A model generated the notes under the pieces. It was not told the DNA's origin. It ran no database searches and saw only the letters and a program-made list of their open reading frames with translations. The position numbers were made by a program, and so were the translations under genes. From NCBI RefSeq assembly GCF_026212465.1, contig NC_080058.1, positions 5,436,001 to 5,500,000 of the forward strand: a stretch of DNA of 64,000 bases, written 5' to 3'. Below are positions 22,339 to 32,262 of this stretch, piece after piece (position 1 is the stretch's first letter; every line of letters begins with the position of its first letter). The stretch is from Amaranthus tricolor (taxonomy: Eukaryota; Streptophyta; Magnoliopsida; Caryophyllales; Amaranthaceae).

Positions 22339-24738
22339 TGTAACAATCCGACTTACTGTTGGCTGAGTAAACAGGGTCATCACTGGGTTCATTTCCCAAG
22401 AAACCGAAATCACACGTTCAAAACTTGAGCAAAGGGGACACCAACTTTTCAACGTAATTAACTCAGCTACATCTCTAAACAAACATCTAACTAAAACACT
22501 GGATGATCATACAATTCTCTACAAGTTTGATATAACCAACACAACCAAATCAAATTTACATTTATCCAAAATCCTAATGCAAAACTACAAATTTCTACGT
22601 GCTCAACTTAATATACATCCTTGGAACCTCTAATCACCTTCGCTAATCCATTAATCCCGACTGGATCCGATCTGTAGACAAACTAAAAGTTGGAGACAAC
22701 AGAAGGTCAGATTAAACTGAATAAGAAGTAACAATCCAAAACAACAAAACACAATAATTCAAATCATAGGTTTAAAAGCAACATCAATGTCCTAGATCTA
22801 CGTGCGCACAGGGAGTCTAGTTTGAGAGGTGACCCATAGCTCTAAGGCTATATTGCTCTCGGGTGAAGCTAGTCAATATCTGAATGACAATTCGCTTTAA
22901 AAACAGGGAGTAGGGAACAATGTTCCTCAATTCCGTCAATGACAAGCTCGCAAGCCCGATCCATTGACCATATCATAATATCAGCATAAACATTCACAAC
23001 TACATTTGTCTCAACAATTTCCAATTCAAAAGAGCTTTAGTAAAAAGTTTATTTTCAAGAATGTAGTCTGACCAGACCCTTTAAGGGACGGCTATTACTC
23101 ACCAAAAAAAGTGCTTCAAGAAGTTAAGTCTGGTACTCCGCGATCACTAGAAGGGCTCCTCGATAATGTCACCTCCTGAAGCATAACAAATATAGCATCA
23201 CAACAAAGCATACGATACTACAACTAGGTTCATATAGCTCATTGCATCTCGTCCTAAGAATGCATCTTAGTTCCATCTTCTATTCTAATATTTCTCATTT
23301 CAGAGAATGTGCAAGTCCTAACTCCAACCCTCAATATCATCAAAATAAATAACCTTGCTTTAGTCTAGCTTATATTCTTGTAAAGATTATACGTCTCCAC
23401 AATTTCCTTTGTATTCCAATTAAACACAATATGTGTATTTAAACCCAAAATCAAGAATATCTGAAAGAATCTACTAATCTCATCAAAAATATCAAACCAT
23501 CTAATCAACATATACAACAAGTATTCTATCCCACAATCAATGATTTTCCAAGGTACCTCCTAATTCTTTCAAGACCTTTAAATCATCCATAATCCTAACA
23601 AATAATAACCACTTTTCACCAATTTCTTAATTTCTAAGTTCATACTTTTCATACTAATCATCAAGATCCACCAACTTAATTCAACATCCATTATTTCTCT
23701 ATATAAGGTCATCAAACATAAAAGTAACCATTCAAACCACAAGCATCCCATATTCCAATAAAACTACTTGCTAAAAAAAAGAAAACTTAATTTGACCAAA
23801 GATAACTAAAACCAGCATAATACAAATCTTGGCTTAATACTTGCCCTTTGATCGAAATTCTTGGAAGAATAAGCAAACTAATAACATACTAAAGAAAGTA
23901 AGGGATATATGTATAAAGAAATCTAGGTAATTATGTAGGGTTGACTAGCTAAGCTATTACCTCAATTAATCATCAAAGTGTTGAGGTCGGGACTGTGTTG
24001 AGCTCTTTCTTGACAGCAGCACCCAAATTAAAGAAGGCGGGGGAAAGAAGAATCACCACCAATTTGTTGCACGAGTTATCAGATCATTTAGACGGCCATG
24101 GCTTGATTCTTGAAAAGAAGAAAAAGAAATCATAATGAATAAGGAGGAGAACGAATCAAAACAATAACTCATAAGAATTAAGAGGATTCGAACCTTGATT
24201 TTACGCCATCAATAAAAAGGGAATCCATTGATTCATTCTATGAAACGAAAGCAAGTAAGGAAGATTTTGCGGTGTCTCTTGCGAAAACCAAATGTAAAAG
24301 ATGATTAAGGCTTGCTTTGCCCTAATGTGCAAAGAAGAAAGGGTTTATGCCCTAAATTTTGAAATTTCTGGAGGAAGAAGTGCATGTTGTGTGTCGCAGC
24401 CTATAGGAATCGAAGAGGGTGAAGAATGGTTAGATTACCTTTGAAAAATCAAGGGAAGGAGAAGAGAATCAAGGAAAAATCAGAGAAGTGTCGCCATTGT
24501 TGAGGTTCGAAAGAAAGCTTCAAGAATGAGGACTGTGATTAGGTTGATGCTTGGGTTCAATGTCGTGAGAGAGAGGGCCGGGGAAAATTTTGGGTATTTT
24601 AATCAAAATAAAAGAAAAGGAAAAGAAGGAAGAAATTAAATTGAGAATATTTTATGTCATGTGTATTTAAGATCATTCTCGCACTGATAATTCTCTTAAA
24701 CTTACTCGTTTTAAAATATTAATTTCCCAAATGTTACA
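22339..24738. mobile_element. solo LTR (large), 2400 bases
   Basis: It begins TGTAACAATCCGAC and ends CCCAAATGTTACA. The outer seven bases, TGTAACA and TGTTACA, are perfect inverted copies with TG...CA termini. TATAC flanks it on both sides (22334-22338 and 24739-24743). No gag, protease, RT or integrase frame is present. Length and termini suggest a gypsy-type long LTR left by recombination between the two LTRs of a full element. The orientation cannot be settled from this sequence. Clade assignment is inference. Confidence 0.72.
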
Positions 24739-24742
24739 TATA

Positions 24743-25000
24743 CTTCCTCCGTTTCATTATACTTGTTATATTTGACTTTTTACGCAATCTAATATGTTAT
24801 TTTGATTATTTATATTTTGAGTTATAAACATCTAAAAATTATTAAAAGTTAATATTATGAAAGTATGTGATTAAATGATTCAAACAAGATCCCACTTGAC
24901 TATATTTTTTGTTACAAATTAGCCGCAATTTATAAAATAAGCTTGAACGATGAATAATATGAAAACCAATAATATAAAAAGTATTTCTGAACAGAGGAAG
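24743..25000. mobile_element. Stowaway-like MITE
   Basis: It starts CTTCCTCCGTTTCATTA and ends GAACAGAGGAAG, with TA on both sides. The left TA and first base lie inside the TATAC target duplication of the LTR at 22339-24738, so the LTR inserted exactly at the edge of this MITE. Confidence 0.8.
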
Positions 25001-25079
25001 TATACAATAGCCGCAATACATAAAAAATAAATTCTAACATTAATTAGTGTCTATAACCATAATATGACAAATATTCACT

Positions 25080-25252
25080 AATTCTTTATTGAGACCGTCT
25101 AATTGTGAGACGACCTCAATTGGGTCAACCTAAATTTTAAAAGAAAAACTACTGCTTTATACAATTTAAATTTCATCATTTTTAATGTTGTTTTTACTAA
25201 TAAGCTATTTGTATGTACTCGTCTCATAGTGAGACGGTCTCATATAAGAATT
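25080..25252. mobile_element. short GAGAC-type MITE, copy 2
   Basis: The left end AATTCTTTATTGAGACCGTC and the right end, read on minus as AATTCTTATATGAGACCGTC, form an inverted repeat of about 33 bases. Each end itself holds a near-palindrome around TGAGACcGTCT. Collinear with 15094-15270. Confidence 0.8.
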
Positions 25253-25821
25253 GCCGATAAATATTTTAGAACAGAGAAAGTACTAACTAAGAAGAAGATG
25301 ACATAACAAAAAAGAAAATATAACAAAACCAAAATCAATGGATGAAGGAGGGAGTAAGAAAGTAACTAAAAAGAGAGGAGAGCATCTTAATAAATAACAT
25401 TATTTGTATGGTTAATAAATTACTTTTATGTGGTAGAACTTGATAGTGTAAAAATTTTAATGTTTCAATCTATTTTTTTGTGTTTTATTTATTTTATATT
25501 ATTATTTTTATCCTTTTATGATGATTTGCAAATCACTTCCTTACCGCATTGATTTGGAATTTTTAAAATGAGAGGACATAGAATAGTACAATGATAAAAG
25601 GAACACTAACGTCAAACAGGAAGAAGAGTAAAAGAGTAACGAAGGTGTTGAAGAGGGAAGACGAGTGGATTGGGGTTATAAACTTATAACTCATCACCTT
25701 GCCGTGCTGTCAGCATTAATGGGTCTTCTCTGTTTTCTTTTGCAGTTAACGTGATTGTGATTCACTATTCACTAAACTTTTCTAACCCCTTCAACCCTTT
25801 TAGGTTTAGGACTACAAAAGC

Positions 25822-26020
25822 AAAAATATAAAATTATATTCATTTTTCTCTTTCTATCTTTCTCTCTCTCTCTATCTTTCACAGCATAGAGGGGAAAAAG
25901 AAAGTGGGTATAGATCCATAATGTCTATATATGTTTTCTGAGAGAGAAAGGTTTGTTCTTTCATGAAGATTGCTTGAATTTGCTTGATGCCCATCTCAGT
26001 CTAACTCTTTTTTTCTAAGG
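25822..26020 (+). promoter_or_regulatory. promoter and leader of the ankyrin gene
   Basis: AAATATAAAATTATATTC at 25825 is a TATA-like sequence. It is followed by a pyrimidine patch (TTTCTCTTTCTATCTTTC and CTCTCTCTCTATC, 25845-25880) of the kind found at plant transcription starts. The leader then carries short upstream ORFs: 25921-25941, 25931-25966, 25963-25977 and 25987-26004. A good 5'UTR intron donor (AAG then GTACTTTCTC) lies at about 26020, and candidate acceptors lie at about 26373 and 26395. The intron is inferred. Confidence 0.5.
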
Positions 26021-26442
26021 TACTTTCTCTTATCTTTGATGGGTTTTGGTTCAAGTCTTGAATTTCTTGTTTGCTTTTTGTGAATCTTGTTTTTGGGTTA
26101 CTGAACTGTGTTTTGTATTTTGTTTGATTTGCAATTTTTGTTTTGTGCCCAGTTGCAGATTTGTGTTGTTTGAACTGTTGAATCTGATGATAAGTTGGTT
26201 AGTTTGAGGATATTGGTTTTGGGTTTTGTGGATTAGTTCAGATTTGATTGTTAGTTGAGTTTTGGGGGTTTTGTAAAATCTTGAATTTCTTGGAAATCTA
26301 TAGTTGGGTGGAACGGATACATAGTTTTGGATCTTAGAGGGTATTAATCTATCTAGTGATTGCTGTTAGGGTATGGAGGAATTGATGATTTAGGTTATTA
26401 GTGAGCATAAGAAGAGAGGATAGAAGTGTGAAGTGAGAATCA

Positions 26443-29400
26443 ATGGAAGATTTGTCTAAATATGCTCATAGCCCTGCTCATTTAGCTGTTCTTCGTCGAG
26501 ATTACGCGGGTCTAAAGCGTATTATTGCATCCCTTCCTAAACTAGCTAAGGCTGGAGAAGTCACTACTGAGGCTGAATCTCTTGCTGCTGAGATTCAGGC
26601 TGATGAGTTTTCAACTACCATTGATCGACGTGATGTCCCAGGGAGGGAGACTCCGTTGCATCTTGCTGTTCGTTTGAGGGATCCGATTTCTGCAGAAATT
26701 TTGATGGCTGCTGGTGCGGATTGGAGTTTGCAGAATGATAATGGATGGAATGCTCTTCAGGAAGCTGTTTGTACTAGAGAGGAGCAGATTGCTATGATAA
26801 TTGCTAAGCATTATCAGCCTCTTGCTTGGGCTAAATGGTGTCGTAGGCTTCCGAGAATTGTTGCTTCGGCATCTAGGATTCGTGATTTTTACATGGAAAT
26901 ATCTTTCAATTTTGAGAGTTCTGTTATTCCTTTTATTGGACGAATCGCTCCATCAGATACTTACCGCATTTGGAAACGTGGGTCTAACCTTCGTGCTGAC
27001 ATGACTCTTGCGGGGTTTGATGGGTTTCGCATTCAACGGTCTGACCAAACATTTTTATTTCTTGGAGATGGGTATTCTTCAGAAGATGGTAAGGTGTCGT
27101 TACCGACAGGCTCGTTAATTGTTCTTGCTCACAAAGAGAAAGAAATCACAAATGCGTTGGAAGGGGCGGGTGCTCAGCCCACAGAATCAGAAGTTGCCCA
27201 TGAGGTAGCTTTGATGTCTCAAACTAACACATACAGACCAGGCATTGATGTCACACAGGCCGAGCTTGTACCTCATTTGAATTGGAGACGACAGGAGAGA
27301 ACCGAAATGATTGGAAACTGGAAGGCTAAAGTGTATGACATGCTTCATGTTATGGTGAGTGTGAAATCTAGAAGAGTTCCGGGTGCTATGACTGATGAGG
27401 AGCTCTTTGCTGTAGATGATGAAGATAAGCTTGCTAATGGGGTTGAGCATGATGATTTTGACGAGATATTAACTGCTGAAGAACGAAAGCAGTTAGATTC
27501 TGCTCTTCGTATGGAAAATTCAGAGGGGCTTGTTGATGATGATGATCACGGCGATAATGACTGCCATGAAAGCCGACCGGGGGTGGCTTTTGAAAACGGG
27601 GAGTCAAATAGTAATACTAATACTAAAGAGAAAAAAAGTTGGTTTGCTTGGAACAAAAAGAGCTCCAAAAATTTAACCGAAGATGCTGACGATGGAAAGA
27701 CATTGAAGAAGTTCTCAAAGCTTGCTCCTGACGGGGCCAACCAAAAATGCGCCGACTCTCAAAAAGATGATGTGGGTGATGACAAGAAGGGAAAAGATAA
27801 AAGCAGTAAAAAGAAAAAGAAGAAAGGGACTACCGGTGAGTCTAAGCATGAGAGTGAATATAAGAAGGGTTTGAGACCTGTTTTGTGGTTGACACCAGAT
27901 TTTCCGTTGAAAACCGAAGAGCTTTTGCCGCTGCTAGATATATTAGCGGATAAGGTTAAGGCTGTTAGGAGACTTCGAGAGCTTTTAACTACTAAGCTAC
28001 CTTTGGGGACATTCCCTGTTAAGGTATTTTCTCATCCTCAGAATCCGTCTTTCCAAATATGTCTGCGCTTATAATAACTGTTTTTTTATAGGAATATACT
28101 TTCCTTTTATATGTTGTATATCACAGGTGCGTGTTGTTTACTTATACATACTAGTTGGAGTGTGGTTATCCCTAGAGTGAAGGATCCATTGTTTTAGGGG
28201 TGGGGCATTAGTTGAATCAGGTAATGGTGGTGTTTTCACATTTTTTGCTGTAGTTTGATTGTTTGATTGTTGACCGATTGTACCTTAGAGTATTAAGCAC
28301 AGTGAAAAATCTTGACTGCATCACCGTGTTGTAAAGGTTTTGATGTTACCACAACCGCGATATAGGCCATGTTAACCGCAAAGTATTCTCATTGACCGCA
28401 CAAGGGCCACAACGTCGTTTCCCGACCATTAACGCAATCGCAATTGCATCTATGATTTTGCACTATATCGCTATCAAATTTGGATTCATATGCAGCAGTT
28501 TGGAGGGGATGATTCCTATAGTAATGTGCTGTCATTGTAAGGCTTCTGGTGTCTAGTATGCTTGTGCAGATTTTTGATCATAGAAGTAGCCTCAGATTTG
28601 GAGTTGTGTGCCGATTTGTGGTGTAATTACTTATTTAGATCAGGTTTGAAGTTACTGAAACATTTTTATTTTGTAATTAGGATTTACTGGTATTTGAAAC
28701 AGTGACACTTGCTGAGAAGTATTATTGATGTGGTGAACCGCAGTAGTTTGTTGTTTGTTGTTCTCTTGGGCTCCACGTAATCTCGTCTCATGAATTGCCA
28801 CTGACTTAAGTTCATCCATACAAGCTCCTTTTTCCCTTTCCATGGTAAGGGGTGTTTGATTCATAATAAGGACAGGACATGAAAAGAAAGGATCCCAAAG
28901 TAGAATCAAAAGGAAAGAATTGTAAAATCCTAATATTTTAAAGCGCTTTTTTTTGTTGATGTCTAATCGACATCTACTTGTCAGTCCCCAACCAACAGCC
29001 ACCATTGCTCCCTCATAACAACCTTGGTGACTCCCTTTAACCTCCCACCACTTTGCTTCTTAACAATCTCTTCGCCTCACTGCACCATCTCTATGGTTGC
29101 TTCCGTGAAGTGATTTTCTGGTTGGATTTTTTTTGAAGTTCTAGATTCTGATATTTATTCAACCATCAAGTCAACTTTGAGCATTTTAAGAATGGCATGC
29201 CCCCTTTCTGTTAACTTTTTAATCTAGTATTGTGATTTTAAATTTTATCATGGTTGACAACCATGGAGGAGGCATTGGTTAAAGTTGTTGAGATGGCAAT
29301 GAATCGGTGATGATGTGGGCTTTTGGTCGGTGAGTTGGTGAACAGTCACCTGTTGGTTAGCCACATAAGGTGATATGGTGGTAGGTGGGAGCTACTCTAG

Positions 29401-29781
29401 AGTAAGTGGTGGTGATGGGGTTGAGATGTCGAAACCCTAAGTTGGGGAATCTAAAAACCTAAGGTCAGATAGGGATTTTTATGGTTAAACCGAACTGAGA
29501 AATGAGCAAGTATTAATCGAACACTGTCTCCAACCCATGATCCTGCAAAACATCAAACAATCCTATTTAGTCCCTTTTGTTAATGAGCTTGTATAGTAAT
29601 ATGTAAGCCGGTGGATTCAGTTTCACTCACTTCTTTTCGTTGCAGGGACCTATCATTCCAAGGAACAATTTAGAGCTGGGGGACTCTTAGGCCGCATCCT
29701 CCTTTATGGGTATGGGTTGCCGCCTTCCTTACCTTCCCAGACCCTGATCATAATTTTCTATGGACGGAATACACCAAGTAC

Positions 29782-29812
<31 letters not shown>

Positions 29813-30479
29813 GTTCCTTTTGTTAATGATCATCTGCTAGAGATTTAGAGATATTTGTCCCAGGAGGTGGGACCTTGGGGATTTTCCGAAGTACCTGTCA
29901 AATTATATTTTGTTTGATAATCTTTTTTAGTGATGTAAAATATAATCACTTGCTTGAGAACTATTATATGATATGCTCTTTCAAAGTAGCAACCTTGTTT
30001 GAAAAAACATTTGTATTTCAATGGGTTTTTGCTGTCATACTCATTTGATCTAAATAAGACCTGGTTTTCGAATGTTCTCTGCGCAGGTTGCCATCCCACT
30101 TGTTCCAACTATTAGAGTAGTCGTCACATTCACTAAATTCGAGGAGCTTCAGGCAGTAGAAGAGTTTTCGACACCTCTTTCAAGTCCAGCTCATTTTCAA
30201 GACTCAAAGTCAAAAGACTCCGAGGGGTCCACCTCTTGGATTTCATGGATGAAAGGAAGTCGTGGCGCACAATCAAGTGACGGTGAAAGCCAAAGCCAAA
30301 GCCATCGGTGTAGAGACGATGTTGATCCTTTTAGTATACCATTAGACTACACATGGGTTGACGCCAATGAGAAGAAACGTCGAATGAAAGCTAGGAAGGC
30401 TAAAAGCAAGAAAAACCGCAAACCAACGGCACCAAAAAACGGAGATATTGGACTAAACTTGAGTGAGGAAGCGGAATAA
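26443..30479 (+). CDS. ankyrin-repeat / GPCR-chaperone-domain protein (ANKRD13-like)
   Basis: Two coding exons, 26443-28023 and 30087-30479, join in phase 0 (GTTAAG, then GTATTT donor; TCTGCGCAG acceptor) to give 657 aa. Residues about 65-125 form ankyrin repeats (ETPLHLAVRLRDPISAEIL; NDNGWNALQEAV). From about 130 to 600 the sequence matches the GPCR-chaperone/DUF3424 domain shared by animal ANKRD13 proteins and their plant homologues, including YRIWKRGSNLRADMTLAGF and GLRPVLWLTPDFPLKTEELL. An acidic then lysine-rich linker (six Lys in a row at 456-461) splits it. The C-terminus ends with a basic tract after DPFSIPLDYTWVD. In animals the family acts at the ER or endosomes on membrane cargo; the plant role is not established. 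The ATG is the first in the long frame. The 2.06-kb intron holds an RTE tail and a shared repeat. The gene is convergent with the next one. Confidence 0.93.
28200..28480. repeat. intronic dispersed repeat, copy 1
   Basis: Words such as GTAAAGGTTTTGATGTTACC, ATATAGGCCATGTTAACCGC and ACCGCACAAGGGCC occur in the same order at about 46680-46850, near the 3' end of PEX12. It is a low-copy dispersed repeat of unknown class. No inverted ends were defined. Confidence 0.5.
29640..29812 (+). mobile_element. RTE-family 3' tail with (GAT)n
   Basis: TTTATGGGTATGGGTTGCCG, CCCAGACCCTGATCATAATT and TCTATGGACGGAATACACC are followed by about ten GAT/ATG units. This corresponds word for word to the 3' end of the LINE at 18826-19905 but has no RT frame. 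It sits inside the ankyrin gene intron in the sense orientation. Confidence 0.8.
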
Positions 30480-31222
30480 CTTGTGCAACGAAATCTCTAT
30501 ATCAATTAGGACTCCTGGTCGAGGTGAAGGTAAAAATCCCACCTATCTGCCACCGAAACTTTTATAGGTGATGAAATTTTCTCGTTTCGAGAGAACGAGA
30601 GAGGCTCAAGGGCAACATTGTTGACTCAAAAAACGCTTCTCCATTGTCGTGTTCTATTATGTGTTGTGAATTCATCAAGTTGAAGCTGCCATGTTTCCCG
30701 ATAGCTTTGTTTTTTTGCCGTAGCCTTTTTCTTCGTAGACCCGTGTTATGTATCTATTTATTATTCTTTATCTCATTCTCAAATTGTATGTTTGTTATGT
30801 GCTTCTTTTTACTGTGTGTTCTTCAATGAGTATTTGTACTTACTTGAGGTGTAGTGTAGGGTTCTTGTCAATGCACTGACATGTATCTTGTGGAAGGAGA
30901 CTTGGCCGATATTTCTTGTCATAATTTTTATCTGGAAGTTGTGATCAGGATATAGCTTTCGTCAGCGATAGTCGTTTGCGTTGCACTTTCGATGAGTTTG
31001 TGTGGTCGATCCTGCGACGTTTGATGCGAGCTCGGTTCTCTGTAAATCTTATTATTGATTGTTAATACTATTGTTAGCCGATTTTCGACCTGATTGGAAA
31101 ACATGAGTTCTCATATGTACGGAATCTTGCCATTGTTAGTGATTACACTAAACAAGAGGATGCTTTCGATTGACCTTTCGTAGCAAACGTCAAGTGAAGC
31201 TTCACATAACTAAAAGTGTATA
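30480..31222 (+). other. 3' flank of the ankyrin gene
   Basis: Presumed 3'UTR followed by intergenic sequence. No strong poly(A) signal stands out. At 31159-31200 a short word (TTTCGATTGACCTTTCGTAG, CAAACGTCAAG) resembles the SINE-like sequence at 33470-33560. Confidence 0.4.
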
Positions 31223-31478
31223 CTCTCTCCGTTTCAGTGACTTTGTTTCATTTGATTTTTTGACATTAATTACAGTTTACTCTTAAGTTGTATTTTATTT
31301 TAATTTATAAGTTAAAATATAATCAAGTGAGATTTTATTTGATTCGTCTTAATGTAAGGATTATTAATATTAATTTTTCATAATTTTTAGTTATGCTCAA
31401 TTATAGACATTAAGGCTTTAATAATTGTCTTGGCAAATATGTCCAAACCAAATAAGACAAAGTCATCGAAAGGGAGAG
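31223..31478. mobile_element. Stowaway-type MITE, subfamily 2
   Basis: The ends CTCTCTCCGTTTCAGTGAC and GTCATCGAAAGGGAGAG are inverted, with TA on the left. Inside, TCAAGTGAGATTTTATTTG and GATTCGTCTTAATG tie it to 2845-3103. Confidence 0.85.
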
Positions 31479-31544
31479 GAAAATTTAGCAACTTTAGTAC
31501 TATCATAGAAGATATATTGTATTAATCATGTTTTAAAGTATACT

Positions 31545-31560
31545 ACTCGATCTGTTCCAT

Positions 31561-31605
<45 letters not shown>

Positions 31606-31778
31606 TAAATGATGATTAAAATTAGGAGAATAGTATTTATGTAACGTTTCTGCTATATGTGTAAATTTATTATCACATTAGATGTTTTATATTATACAAT
31701 TACAAACATAACAATTATTTTGTGATTTCTGTAAAAGGAAAATATAACATATTAAATTAAATGGGATTGAGGAGATAG
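31545..31778. mobile_element. decayed MITE containing a 41-base poly(T) run
   Basis: TACTCGATCTGTTCCATAAA on the left and AAATGGGATTGAGGAGATA on the right are loosely inverted, as in Stowaway-like elements. Bases 31564-31604 are 41 consecutive T. The run may be a slippage expansion within the element. Confidence 0.5.
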
Positions 31779-32262
31779 TTGATAATAGTAAATTGTCAAG
31801 TTAAAATCTAAGAAAAAGGGGCTATTAAGTATTAACTCTTTATTCATTTCACTTAAAAAAAGCGTAAAATTCATTTATCAATTATATGGTTTAAATAGTC
31901 AATCTGACATATGTTATGAGAATATAAGCTTCTTGTTTGATATCATCTCACTTAGAGATGGTCTCGCACAAAAATAGCTCTTTTTCAAATAATCAACTAG
32001 CTAAAAGACATTCACCAGACAATTCCAACAATGTTGACCCTTCTCTCTTACATGGTTGAGAAGCCTAGACACTAACTATTCAATCATTGTCATATTAAGT
32101 CATTTTTTGCCAGCTTAAAGTCTGATAAATCAAAATCATATATGGTACAATTATGAACCTCAAATATACATATTTCCCTTATTTTTGTACAAAATGTAGC
32201 AAAATTGTGATTGAATGTTATCAGAATCCAAGATGAACTATACACTTTCCGACCTTTTCCGT
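31779..32262 (-). other. 3' flank of the fucosyltransferase gene
   Basis: AT-rich. Presumed 3'UTR of the minus-strand gene lies just left of 32263. GAGATGGTCTCGCACAAAAA at 31957 is an isolated GAGAC-type motif. Confidence 0.4.

Noticed and set aside
28652..29005. 117-residue minus-strand frame
   Set aside because: It lies in the intron of the ankyrin gene, has no domain, and its composition is like the surrounding non-coding DNA.
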